Part shown: positions 5,906-12,890 of the stretch, one piece after another | How the letters are laid out: every line of letters begins with the position of its first letter | Numbering within the stretch: position 1 is the first letter of the stretch | NCBI GenBank assembly: GCA_035947875.1 | Contig: DASZJQ010000044.1 | Coordinates: forward strand, 1-12,890 | Direction: 5' to 3' | DNA: 12,890 nt | From: Bog-473 sp035947875 | GTDB lineage: Bacteria; Actinomycetota; Acidimicrobiia; Acidimicrobiales; RAAP-2 | Position numbers and translations under genes: made by a program | The notes under the pieces: model-generated | Seen by the model: only the letters and a program-made list of their open reading frames with translations | Told to the model about the DNA's origin: nothing | Database searches by the model: none

Positions 5906-6346
5906 GTGGCAGGCTTTGTAGGCAGATACGAGCATTCGCTCGACACCAAGGGAAGGGTGATCGTGCCTGCCAAGTTCCGTACCGACTTCGAGCGGGGCGG
6001 GTATCTGGCCCAGCACATCGGTGGCTGTCTGGCCTTGTGGACCCCGGCGGAATTCGACCGTCAAATGGCGGTGATGTCCGCAAGGGCCGAGTCGGGAAAG
6101 GCGAACCGCAATCGGGCCCGATTGTGGGCTTCGAGCTCCTACGAGGTGGAGATCGACCGGCAGGGGCGGATGGCCATTCCGGCCCCCCTGCGGGCCTTCG
6201 CCAGGTTGGAGACCGAGGTCCTGGTGCACGGCGCCATCGACCGGATCGAGTTGTGGAATCCCGCCACGTGGACCGAAAAGGTGCAGCCCGAGGAATCGTG
6301 GCTGCTGGGCGACGACGAGGACGACGACACGGATGGAACCAACTAG
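5906..6346 (+). CDS. mraZ: Transcriptional regulator MraZ
   Basis: DNA-binding regulator at the head of dcw clusters. The 146 residues match the usual 140-155. Two AbrB-like half-repeats are clear: YEHSLDTKGRVIVPAKFR (8-25) and YEVEIDRQGRMAIPAPLR (79-96), each with the D-x-x-GR core that contacts TGGG-type repeats. The C terminus is unusually acidic (GDDEDDDTDG, 135-144). The frame is open upstream to 5810, but GTG 5906 is chosen because it gives the family N terminus MAGFVGRYEHSLD and has GGGAG at 5892-5896, 9 bases before. The earlier starts fall inside the promoter. It probably represses its own promoter through the TGG array at 5774-5852. It is followed after 194 bases by rsmH. Confidence 0.95.
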   Translation: MAGFVGRYEHSLDTKGRVIVPAKFRTDFERGGYLAQHIGGCLALWTPAEFDRQMAVMSARAESGKANRNRARLWASSSYEVEIDRQGRMAIPAPLRAFARLETEVLVHGAIDRIELWNPATWTEKVQPEESWLLGDDEDDDTDGTN

Positions 6347-6442
6347 CCGCGGCACGCGGCGGCCAAATGCGACCGAGCGGAGGCTCAGCACAGACCATGA
6401 CCATGACACCACCGGCGACTCAGGACCGCTGGACCATGCGCA

Positions 6443-6535
6443 GCTCCTCGAGGAGCGCGGCGGAAGATCACTCCACCCTCTTCCCAATAGGACGGTCGGA
6501 ATTATTTCCGTCGCCCTTCACGCCGCTCGAGGAGC
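6443..6535 (+). promoter_or_regulatory. Possible anti-Shine-Dalgarno switch in the rsmH leader
   Basis: The rsmH ribosome site lies in CTCGAGGAGC (6526-6535). The same 10 bases occur earlier at 6447-6456, inside the 14-base perfect palindrome GCTCCTCGAGGAGC (6443-6456). The palindrome's left part, GCTCCTCGAG (6443-6452), is therefore fully complementary to the ribosome site and could either fold on itself or pair with it. A further local hairpin, CGGAA-TTAT-TTCCG (6497-6510), lies between. The alternative pairings suggest translational control, but no ligand or partner is indicated. Confidence 0.35.
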
Positions 6536-6540
6536 TGCAG

Positions 6541-7470
6541 ATGGCCCAAGCATTCGCCCACACTCCCGTCCTGAGCCACGAAGTGGTGGCTCTCTTCGCA
6601 CCGGTGCCCACCGGGGTACTGGTCGACGCCACCGTCGGCGGCGGCGGCCACAGCGCCGCGCTGTTGGCGGCTCGCGATGACCTGACGCTTATCGGGCTCG
6701 ACCGAGATCCCGTCGCCCTCGAGGCCGCCCGCCAGCGGCTGGCCCCCTTCGGCGACCGGGTCACCCTGGTGCACGCCACATTCGCAGAATTGAACGACGT
6801 CACCTCGGGGTCCGGGCCTCTCTCGGGCGTCCTGTTCGACCTGGGAGTGAGTTCACCGCAACTCGATGTGGCCCTGCGTGGGTTTTCGTACCGCCGCGAC
6901 GGCGACCTCGACATGCGGATGGATCAGACGGCGGGCGCGACCGCCGGGCAACTGGTCAACGAGCTCCCAGAAGCGACCCTGGCCACGTTGTTCCGAGAGA
7001 ATGGTGAGGGCCGTCTGGCCGGGCGGATCGCCCGGGCCATCGTGGCCGCCCGACCGCTCACCTCGACGGTCCAGCTGGCCGATGTGGTCGCCGCCGCCGT
7101 GCCGGCCGCCGTTCGCCGCAAGGGCCACCCGGCCGCACGCGTCTTTCAGGCCCTGCGGATCCAGGTGAACGACGAGCTGGGGCAGCTCGAGGCCGCACTC
7201 CCGACCGCCCTGGAGCGATTGGCCGTCGGCGGTCGCTGCGCGGTCATCAGCTATCACTCGGGTGAGGACCGACTGACCAAGCAGATCTTCGTGGCGGCCA
7301 GCACGGGCGGGTGCACCTGTCCGCCCGGCCTGCCGTGTGTCTGCGGGGCCCGGGCGCAGCACCGATTGGTCTTCCGGGGATCGCACCAGGCTTCGGCGCC
7401 GGAGGTGGCCGCGAATCGGCGGGCCGAGAGCGCGCGGCTGCGGGCCGTCGAGCGCACCGGGACCGCCTGA
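6541..7470 (+). CDS. rsmH: 16S rRNA (cytosine1402-N4)-methyltransferase RsmH
   Basis: Uses S-adenosylmethionine to methylate N4 of C1402 in the 16S rRNA decoding site. The 309 residues are the normal length. The order is HTPVLSHEVV (7-16), SAM loop LVDATVGGGGHSAALL (27-42), IGLDRDP (51-57), FDLGVSSPQLD (99-109), RGFSYRRDGDLDMRMD (113-128), and CAVISYHSGEDRLTK (233-247). The last motif normally reads S-F-H-S-L-E-D-R; here Leu is Gly. A cysteine group C-T-C...C-V-C (258-268) follows, as in other high-GC members. ATG 6541 has AGGAG (6530-6534) 6 bases upstream. The frame stays open through the whole mraZ-rsmH gap, with in-frame ATGs at 6367 and 6400, but that extension looks non-conserved. The stop overlaps the next ATG by one base (TGATG). 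Confidence 0.95.
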   Translation: MAQAFAHTPVLSHEVVALFAPVPTGVLVDATVGGGGHSAALLAARDDLTLIGLDRDPVALEAARQRLAPFGDRVTLVHATFAELNDVTSGSGPLSGVLFDLGVSSPQLDVALRGFSYRRDGDLDMRMDQTAGATAGQLVNELPEATLATLFRENGEGRLAGRIARAIVAARPLTSTVQLADVVAAAVPAAVRRKGHPAARVFQALRIQVNDELGQLEAALPTALERLAVGGRCAVISYHSGEDRLTKQIFVAASTGGCTCPPGLPCVCGARAQHRLVFRGSHQASAPEVAANRRAESARLRAVERTGTA

Positions 7471-7928
7471 TGGCACCTCCTTCGTCCGCCGCGGCGCGTC
7501 GAGTCCCCTCCTCGCGAACCGCCCCTGAGTCGGCCCGGAGATCGGCGCCGCTCCTTCGGGTCGTTCCGGGCCGCCGTGGCGGTGCCCGCCGCAATCGCAT
7601 GCTCACCGTGGTGGCGGCCTCCATGGTCGTCCTCTCGCTCCTGGTCGTGGTCCTGGGGCAGGCGATGCTGGCCAACGGGCAGGTCCGTTTGACCGTCGCC
7701 GAGCAGAACCTCGCCCTGGCCCAGGGACTGCATCGTCAAGCCGAGTTGCAAGTGGCCAGTCTCGAAACGCCGGCGCGGGTGATCTCCGTGGCTCTCGGGT
7801 CACTTCACCTGGTCCACCCGGCCGGGGTCACGCAGCTTCCCTATGTCTCCCTGACCAAGCCGATTCCTACTCCGACGATCACCGCCGCACCGCCCACTCC
7901 CACCACGCTTCCGGTCTCGGGACAATGA
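7470..7928 (+). CDS. ftsL: FtsL-like cell-division protein
   Basis: A bitopic membrane protein of the divisome that would work with FtsQ and an FtsB/DivIC partner and help activate FtsW-FtsI at the septum. The 152 residues comprise a basic cytoplasmic tail (1-43, many Arg), one transmembrane helix (about 44-67, LTVVAASMVVLSLLVVVLG), and a short coiled-coil-prone helix (about 74-102). A Pro/Thr-rich periplasmic end (130-152) follows. FtsL sequences diverge strongly, so the name rests on topology and on the rsmH-ftsL-ftsI order. ATG 7470 overlaps the rsmH TGA, and the gene's own TGA overlaps the ftsI ATG (ATGA), so all three are probably translationally coupled. A DivIC-like relative cannot be excluded by sequence alone. 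Confidence 0.8.
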   Translation: MAPPSSAAARRVPSSRTAPESARRSAPLLRVVPGRRGGARRNRMLTVVAASMVVLSLLVVVLGQAMLANGQVRLTVAEQNLALAQGLHRQAELQVASLETPARVISVALGSLHLVHPAGVTQLPYVSLTKPIPTPTITAAPPTPTTLPVSGQ

Positions 7929-9946
7929 GCGTCACGACGCGACATGCCGCTCAGCGCGCGCGCGCTGTCGCACCCCGTCCGGCCAGCGCGCAATCCCGGA
8001 TCACCAAGCTCCCTCCTCGACCGCGCCAGGCACATCAGCGATCACGTCCGGCGGCCACGACACCGCCGCGCCGACCGCAGCGCTCATCACCCCACCCGCG
8101 GCGGCCTCGGACTCGACCGGTCCGGTCGCGTTCGAAGTCGTGGGCGAGTGCAACGTTCCAGCGGCGCATCCGGGTGGTTCGACTGCTGTTGGTGGTGTGC
8201 GCCCTGGCCGTGGTCGCTCGCCTGATCGACATCCAAGTGGTGCACGCGGGTGCGTATCAAACAGCCGCCAGTCACGAATCGACGACGACGGTCAGCATTC
8301 CGGCCCTTCGCGGAGGGATCTACGACCGGGCCGGGGCAGCGCTCGCGCTCTCGCAGCCCACCGACGACGTCATCGCCGACGACTTTCAGGTCACGCATCC
8401 CTTGCACTACGCCCAGGCGCTGTCGCCCTTGTTGGGGGTTCCGGTGGCCACGCTGAATGACATGCTCCGACGCCACACCGGCTATGTGGTGCTGGCCAAG
8501 CAAGTTTCCCAGGCCAATGCCGGAAAGATCTCAACCGACACCTTTCCGGGGATCACCTTGGTAGGCGACTCCAAGCGCATCGTGCCCAACGGCAACTTGG
8601 CGTCCCCGGTGATTGGCTTCACCAACGGCAGTGGGGTTGGCGCGGCCGGGATCGAGTACGGCGACAACCAGAAACTGGCGGGTACGTCGGGCAAGTTGAC
8701 GCTCCTGGAATCACCGTCGGGCGTGGCCCTGCCGCAGTCGCCCGTCACCGATCGCGTAGCCAGCACGGCCGGAAAGGGACTTGAGCTGACCCTCGATTCG
8801 CAACTGCAGTACGAATCCGAGCAGGCGCTGGCCGGCGCCATCGAGACATCACAGGCCCTGAGCGGGACGGCCATCGTCGAGGACGTCAAGACGGGACAGA
8901 TCCTTTCGATGGCCAGTCTGGTCTCGACGCATCCCAACGCAGCCGTATCCGCCACCGCCCCCGCGGTGCAGAGCACCGGAGGCGTCATCCCGATCGGCCC
9001 GGCCGATCCGGTGAATGAGGCGCCGAGCAACCTGGCCGTGTCCCAGGTGTTCGAGCCGGGGTCGGTCTTCAAGCTGGTCACATTCTCCGCTGCCCTGGCC
9101 GATGGCCTGATCAGCCCCAACACGGTCTTCTCCGTACCGGACCAGATCAAGCTCGATGGGTCGACCTTCCACGACGCCGAATCCCACCCGACCGAAGCGC
9201 TCACCGCCACCCAAATTCTGGCCCAGTCCTCCAATATCGGTACCGGAGAGATCGCCCAAAATGTCGGAGAGCAGCGATTGCTGGACCAGGTGCGTAACCT
9301 CGGATTCGGCCAGTACACCGGCTTGGGATTCCCGGGCGAGTCGCCGGGTCTGCTGGCGACGGCAGCACAATGGGAACCCACCGACTACGTGTCGTTGCCG
9401 ATCGGGCAGGTCGACGCCGTGAACGCCCTTCAAATGCTCGACGCCTACAACGCCGTGGCCAATGGGGGCGTATACGTCCAGCCGAAACTGGTAGAGGCGA
9501 ACGTCAGCGCCAGCGGCACGGTGACCAAGACGCCCCCTTCCCCGACCCATCAGGCCTTCTCCCCCTCCGTGGACTCCGCGCTGACCTCCATGCTGGAGCA
9601 GGTCGTGGCCACCGGGACCGGGACCGGTGCCTCGGTCCCGGGCTACACGGTGGCGGGCAAGACCGGTACGGCGCAGATCCCGACACAGGGGAAGGACTCC
9701 TACGTCACCGGCGCCTACATGGCGTCCTTCGTGGGCTTTGCCCCCGCGGTGAACCCGACGCTGTCCATCATCGTGGTCCTCAACCGCCCGACCCCTATCT
9801 TCGGGGGAACGGTGGCCGCGCCGGTCTTTTCCCAGATCATGAGCTACGCCCTGCATCGCTACGACATCCCGACAACCCCAGGTGCGACGACGACGCCCCC
9901 CTCTCCGACGGAGTCGGCCTCGAGCCAGGCTCAGGACATCACATAA
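7925..9946 (+). CDS. ftsI: Septal class B penicillin-binding protein FtsI (PBP3)
   Basis: D,D-transpeptidase that crosslinks septal peptidoglycan as partner of FtsW. At 673 residues it is somewhat longer than usual. It has a long, disordered, Arg/Pro-rich cytoplasmic tail (1-82), a transmembrane helix (about 84-103), and a dimerisation region with RGGIYDRAGAALA (129-141). The transpeptidase domain has S380-V-F-K383 (in FEPGSVFK), SSN (435-437) and KTGTAQ (579-584), so all three catalytic motifs are intact. The segment between ILSMA and FEPGS (about 331-375) is about 18 residues longer than in M. tuberculosis PbpB as I recall it, and is Ala/Ser/Pro-rich. No PASTA domain follows; the tail is Thr/Pro/Ser-rich. 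The ATG overlaps the ftsL stop by 4 bases. murE begins 76 bases after the stop. Confidence 0.95.
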   Translation: MSVTTRHAAQRARAVAPRPASAQSRITKLPPRPRQAHQRSRPAATTPPRRPQRSSPHPRRPRTRPVRSRSKSWASATFQRRIRVVRLLLVVCALAVVARLIDIQVVHAGAYQTAASHESTTTVSIPALRGGIYDRAGAALALSQPTDDVIADDFQVTHPLHYAQALSPLLGVPVATLNDMLRRHTGYVVLAKQVSQANAGKISTDTFPGITLVGDSKRIVPNGNLASPVIGFTNGSGVGAAGIEYGDNQKLAGTSGKLTLLESPSGVALPQSPVTDRVASTAGKGLELTLDSQLQYESEQALAGAIETSQALSGTAIVEDVKTGQILSMASLVSTHPNAAVSATAPAVQSTGGVIPIGPADPVNEAPSNLAVSQVFEPGSVFKLVTFSAALADGLISPNTVFSVPDQIKLDGSTFHDAESHPTEALTATQILAQSSNIGTGEIAQNVGEQRLLDQVRNLGFGQYTGLGFPGESPGLLATAAQWEPTDYVSLPIGQVDAVNALQMLDAYNAVANGGVYVQPKLVEANVSASGTVTKTPPSPTHQAFSPSVDSALTSMLEQVVATGTGTGASVPGYTVAGKTGTAQIPTQGKDSYVTGAYMASFVGFAPAVNPTLSIIVVLNRPTPIFGGTVAAPVFSQIMSYALHRYDIPTTPGATTTPPSPTESASSQAQDIT

Positions 9947-10022
9947 CCGTGACCCGATACCATCAGCGAGCCGATGGCCTGTGGTTCGGACTTTCCGAGC
10001 CGATGTCGCCGTCGCAGCGACG

Positions 10023-11567
10023 ATGCGAACCGTGCAGATGAGCCTCCTCTTCGACGATATCGAGGTCATTGAATCAGCCGGGGACCCCACAACGGTGGAG
10101 ATCAGGGGCATTGCCCATGACAGCCGACGGGTGGTGCCCGGAGACCTGTTCTGCTGCGTGCCCGGACTGATCTCGGACGGCCACGATCACGCCTCCGAGG
10201 CGGTCGATCGGGGCGCGGTCGGGCTCTTGTGCGAGCACTTCATCCCCGAGCTGCTCGACCGGCCCGTGGTGCAATCCCGTATCGCCCCGGGCACGGCGCG
10301 TCCGGTCATGGCCCAACTGGCTGCCGCGTTCTACGGGCACCCGGCGCGCGACCTGCTCATGGTCGGGGTCACCGGCACGAATGGAAAGACTACGGTCACC
10401 CAGCTCCTCGGGGACGTGCTCGAAGCCAGCGGTCGGCCCACCAACGTCATGGGGACCCTCTCGGGCGCGCGCACCACGCCGGAAGCGACCGAAGTCCAAT
10501 GCGTGCTGGCCGGAGTACGTGACCGGCAACGGTCCGACGGACGTCGTCATGCCGTGGCGATGGAGGTGTCGAGCCATGCGCTGGTGCAGGCGCGGGTGGA
10601 CGGGGTCCATTTCGATGTCGCCGTCTTCACCAATCTGAGCCATGACCACCTCGACTACCACGGGAGCATGGAGGCCTACTACCAGGCCAAGCGCCGTCTG
10701 TTCACCCCCGACCACTCGTTGCGCGGCATCGTGAACGCGGATGATCCATGGGGGCAACGGCTGATGAAGGAGTCGCGCATCCCGGTGACGGCGGTGCACC
10801 TGAGAGACGCGCAGGACATCGCCCTGCTCCCGGGACAGACCAGCTTCACCTGGCGGGGGCATCGCATCACCACGCCGCTCACCGGCGCGGTCAATGTGGG
10901 GAACACCCTGCTGGCGGCCGAGGCCGCTCTGGCCCTGGGCCTCGAGGTGGCTGAGGTGGCCACCGCACTCTCCCTGGTGTCCCCGGTCCCGGGCCGGCTG
11001 CAGGTTCTGACCGCTCCCCGTCGCGACGGAGCGGTTGACGCCAAGCGTCCGCCTTTCACGGTGATGGTCGACTACGCCCACACGCCGGCGGGCCTCGAAG
11101 TGGTGCTCCGCGAGGCGCGCCAGCTCACCGGTACGCCGGGGCGAGTGCTGGTGGTGTTCGGCTGTGGCGGGAATCGGGACAGGGCCAAGCGCCCCAAGAT
11201 GGGGGAGACCGCCACCCGCCTGAGCGACGTGGCCGTCCTGACCTCGGACAACCCGCGCGACGAGGACCCCATGGCCATCATGGCGGCAGTCCAAGCCGGC
11301 ATGGTGGCCGGATCGGGGACCGCATCGACGGTGATCGTCGAGGCAGACCGTCACGTCGCCATTCGGCGGGCCCTGGCCGAGGCCGCGCCCGGCGACGTCG
11401 TCGTGATCGCCGGCAAGGGTCACGAGACGTATCAGGAGATCGCCGGCCAGCGGATTCCTTTCAACGACGCCGAGGAAGCACGCCACGCGCTGTCGGTCCA
11501 CTTTCCCTCGGATCCGTCATCGTGGTTACCAACTCCTTCCGACGGTGTGCCCATTGAGGATCACTAG
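10023..11567 (+). CDS. murE: UDP-MurNAc-L-alanyl-D-glutamate--2,6-diaminopimelate ligase MurE
   Basis: Cytoplasmic ligase that adds meso-diaminopimelate to the peptidoglycan precursor. The 514 residues cover all three Mur domains. The N-terminal domain has IRGIAHDSRRVVPGDLFCCVPG (27-48), followed by the ATP loop GVTGTNGKTT (115-124) and MEVSSHAL (180-187). The lysine expected to be carbamylated is in YYQAKRRLF (Lys223), with NVGNTLLA (291-298) following. In the C-terminal domain are DYAHTP (350-355) and the diaminopimelate-specific DNPRDEDP (409-416). Two in-frame starts exist, ATG 10023 and ATG 10038; neither has a ribosome site, and a small hairpin (10010-10022) sits right before the first. 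I keep 10023, with 10038 (509 residues) an alternative. The expected next gene, murF, is missing; mraY starts 3 bases after the stop. Confidence 0.95.
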   Translation: MRTVQMSLLFDDIEVIESAGDPTTVEIRGIAHDSRRVVPGDLFCCVPGLISDGHDHASEAVDRGAVGLLCEHFIPELLDRPVVQSRIAPGTARPVMAQLAAAFYGHPARDLLMVGVTGTNGKTTVTQLLGDVLEASGRPTNVMGTLSGARTTPEATEVQCVLAGVRDRQRSDGRRHAVAMEVSSHALVQARVDGVHFDVAVFTNLSHDHLDYHGSMEAYYQAKRRLFTPDHSLRGIVNADDPWGQRLMKESRIPVTAVHLRDAQDIALLPGQTSFTWRGHRITTPLTGAVNVGNTLLAAEAALALGLEVAEVATALSLVSPVPGRLQVLTAPRRDGAVDAKRPPFTVMVDYAHTPAGLEVVLREARQLTGTPGRVLVVFGCGGNRDRAKRPKMGETATRLSDVAVLTSDNPRDEDPMAIMAAVQAGMVAGSGTASTVIVEADRHVAIRRALAEAAPGDVVVIAGKGHETYQEIAGQRIPFNDAEEARHALSVHFPSDPSSWLPTPSDGVPIEDH

Positions 11568-11570
11568 GCC

Positions 11571-12611
11571 GTGCTCGGCCTGCTTGAATCCGGAGGGGTG
11601 GCCCTCTGGGTGGCCATCCTGTCCACGCCCGTCCTCATCCGCTGGCTCCGGACTCGAGGTATCGGTCAGCACATCCGGGAGGACGGCCCGGCCAGCCACA
11701 TCGTCAAGGCGGGGACTCCCACCATGGGGGGCCTGGCCATCGTCACGGCCGTCGTGCTCGGGTATGCGCTCGGGCACGTCGACACGCAGATTCGCTTCTC
11801 GCGCACCGGATACCTGGCCGTCATGGCGGTGGTGCTGTTCGGCGCCATCGGATTGATGGACGACTGGATCAAAGTTCGCCACAAGCGCAGCCTGGGTCTG
11901 AACAAACGGGCCAAGTCCCTCCTCCAAGTCGGAAGCGCCGTCCTGTTCGCCGAACTGGCGCTGCACTGGGCTCATACGTCCACCGCCCTGTCCTTCACGC
12001 GCTACGACGTCCCCGGCATCAACTTGGGACAGATCGGGTGGGTGATCTTCGCCACGCTGGTCATGGTGGGAGCCTCCAACGCCGTGAACCTGACCGACGG
12101 ACTGGATGGGTTGGCCGCCGGGTCGGCCACGTTCTGCTTCGCCGTGCTGGCCATCATGGGGTACTGGATCTTTCGTCACGTGGGCATCTATCACGTGTTG
12201 CCCGCCTCGGCGATCGACCTGGCCCTGGTGTCCGTGGCCTTAGCCGGTGGCTGCATCGGTTTTCTTTGGTGGAATGCCGCGCCGGCCAGAATCATCATGG
12301 GGGACACCGGCTCTCTGGCCATCGGCGCCGGTCTGGCCGCCCTGTGTCTGTTGTTGAACCTCGACCTCCTCTTGCCGATCATCGGCGGACTCTTCGTCAT
12401 GGAGACGTTGTCCGTCATCGGTCAGGTCGTGAGTTTCCAGGTCTTCCACCGCCGGATCTTCCGGATGGCGCCCATCCATCACCACTTCGAATTGCTCGGG
12501 TGGCCCGAGACAACGGTGATCGTGCGGTTCTGGGTGTTGGGCGGCCTGTTCGTGGCGCTCGGCTTGGGCGTCTTCTACGGCGATTACCTCAGCGTGGCGA
12601 AGTTCACATGA
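11571..12611 (+). CDS. mraY: Phospho-MurNAc-pentapeptide transferase MraY
   Basis: Integral membrane enzyme that transfers phospho-MurNAc-pentapeptide from UDP to undecaprenyl phosphate, making lipid I. The 346 residues include about ten hydrophobic segments. Key sites are GTPTMGG (48-54), the Mg-binding DDWIK (97-101), NAVNLTDGLDGLA (170-182), NAAPARIIMGDTGSL (235-249, with the essential Asp in MGD), and PIHHHFE (301-307). All are intact. The GTG start at 11571 is 3 bases after the murE TAG, with GAGGA (11556-11560) inside murE as the likely ribosome site, so it should be co-translated with murE. Its stop overlaps the ATG of a 37-codon frame (ATGA, 12608-12611) where murD would normally be. 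Confidence 0.96.
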   Translation: MLGLLESGGVALWVAILSTPVLIRWLRTRGIGQHIREDGPASHIVKAGTPTMGGLAIVTAVVLGYALGHVDTQIRFSRTGYLAVMAVVLFGAIGLMDDWIKVRHKRSLGLNKRAKSLLQVGSAVLFAELALHWAHTSTALSFTRYDVPGINLGQIGWVIFATLVMVGASNAVNLTDGLDGLAAGSATFCFAVLAIMGYWIFRHVGIYHVLPASAIDLALVSVALAGGCIGFLWWNAAPARIIMGDTGSLAIGAGLAALCLLLNLDLLLPIIGGLFVMETLSVIGQVVSFQVFHRRIFRMAPIHHHFELLGWPETTVIVRFWVLGGLFVALGLGVFYGDYLSVAKFT

Positions 12612-12721
12612 GGAGCCCCGTGTGGCGGAGCGTGGTGCCGGCGCCCGTCGCTGCAGGGCGCGGTCTCCCACCCATGGCGACGACGATCGAACAGCTCACG
12701 AACCCAAGGAGGTCATCATGA
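12608..12721 (+). CDS. 37-codon open frame in the murD position, overlapping mraY and ftsW
   Basis: ATG 12608 overlaps the mraY stop (ATGA) and the TGA at 12719-12721 overlaps the ftsW ATG (ATGA), so the frame fills the gap exactly. The peptide starts MRSPVWRSVVPAPVAAG and ends IEQLTNPRRSS, with no membrane helix and no family I recognise. 29 of 37 sense codons end in G or C, including the first 14, which fits coding DNA here, although general GC richness weakens that argument. Its 3' part contains the strong ftsW ribosome site. It could be a coupling peptide, a genuine small protein, or a remnant of a deleted murD; I cannot show MurD similarity. It could also be chance. Confidence 0.4.
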   Translation: MRSPVWRSVVPAPVAAGRGLPPMATTIEQLTNPRRSS

Positions 12722-12890
12722 CGACGAAACGGGTGCGGTCAGGCTTCATCGCCACCGTCCAGCAGCTCCCGACGGCCACCCTGCTCTTGATCATCGTCTC
12801 GTTGCTCTGCCTCTTCGGTCTGGTGATGGTCGGATCGGCCTCGTCGGTCGTCTCCATATCGCTCTATGGGACGCCGTGGGCCATCCTGAT
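12718..12890 (+). CDS. ftsW: Septal peptidoglycan polymerase FtsW, N-terminal part only
   Basis: SEDS-family membrane glycosyltransferase that polymerises lipid II at the septum with FtsI. Only 57 codons lie in the window. They show a short basic cytoplasmic lead (MTTKRVRSGF), then the first transmembrane helix running into LFGLVMVGSASSV, the typical G-L-x-M-V-x-S-A-S start of FtsW/RodA/SpoVE proteins. The ATG is fixed by an excellent ribosome site AAGGAGG (12706-12712) 5 bases upstream. RodA or SpoVE cannot be excluded from the fragment, but the position after mraY in a dcw cluster makes FtsW the likely identity. It overlaps the preceding 37-codon frame by 4 bases. The usual murD is missing before it. 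Confidence 0.87.
   Translation, partial: MTTKRVRSGFIATVQQLPTATLLLIIVSLLCLFGLVMVGSASSVVSISLYGTPWAIL

Noticed and set aside
5890..6540. N-terminal extension of rsmH through mraZ and the gap
   Set aside because: The extension overlaps mraZ in another frame, is not RsmH-like, and ATG 6541 has a good ribosome site with the conserved N terminus following.
10010..10022. Hairpin CGTCG-CAG-CGACG before murE as a terminator
   Set aside because: Stem of only 5 bases, no T-run, and it directly abuts the possible murE start within a collinear cluster.
12038..12721. 227-codon plus-strand frame overlapping the end of mraY
   Set aside because: All but its last 37 codons are an out-of-frame shadow of mraY; only the part from ATG 12608 is considered.

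Overview
The window is high-G+C DNA whose reading frames end mostly in G or C. Its best anchor is the first part of a division and cell wall (dcw) cluster: mraZ, rsmH, an ftsL-like gene, ftsI, murE, mraY and the start of ftsW. A DUF3040 gene, a MurE with the diaminopimelate-type DNPR motif, GTG starts and frequent ATGA or GTGA overlaps all point to an actinobacterium. The 4134-4379 small protein and the HNH gene resemble what I remember from Acidimicrobiia, so I lean to that class. That placement is inference, not a search result.

Left arm (1-2033, minus strand): an AMP-forming acyl-CoA ligase overlaps by 4 bases a low-molecular-weight protein tyrosine phosphatase that runs off the left edge. 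Divergent from them (2129-3065, plus strand) are two small membrane proteins, one of the LapA/DUF1049 type and one DUF3040, separated by 271 non-coding bases.

Middle (3106-5620, plus strand): a ROK-family sugar kinase with an odd His/Asp/Glu tail, a small unnamed protein, an HNH nuclease-like protein and a lipoate-protein-ligase-like protein. These are close together on one strand but lack strong ribosome sites, so whether they form one transcript is unclear.

Regulatory zone (5621-5905): a pair of 15-base direct repeats, a strong hairpin, then a good -35/-10 pair (TTGACC, 17 bases, TAATGT) lying inside a run of TGG units spaced 10-12 bases apart. This looks like an extended binding site for MraZ, encoded just downstream.

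Right arm (5906-12890, plus strand): MraZ (regulator), RsmH (16S rRNA methyltransferase), FtsL-like and FtsI (septal division proteins), MurE (adds the third stem-peptide residue), MraY (makes lipid I) and FtsW (septal glycan polymerase, partial). The genes from rsmH to ftsI overlap by 1-4 bases, and mraY follows murE by 3 bases. The usual murF (between murE and mraY) and murD (between mraY and ftsW) are absent from those places. The murD position instead holds a 37-codon open frame that overlaps mraY and ftsW by 4 bases each. This and the TGG array are the most interesting observations. I saw no tRNA, rRNA, CRISPR array or insertion sequence.
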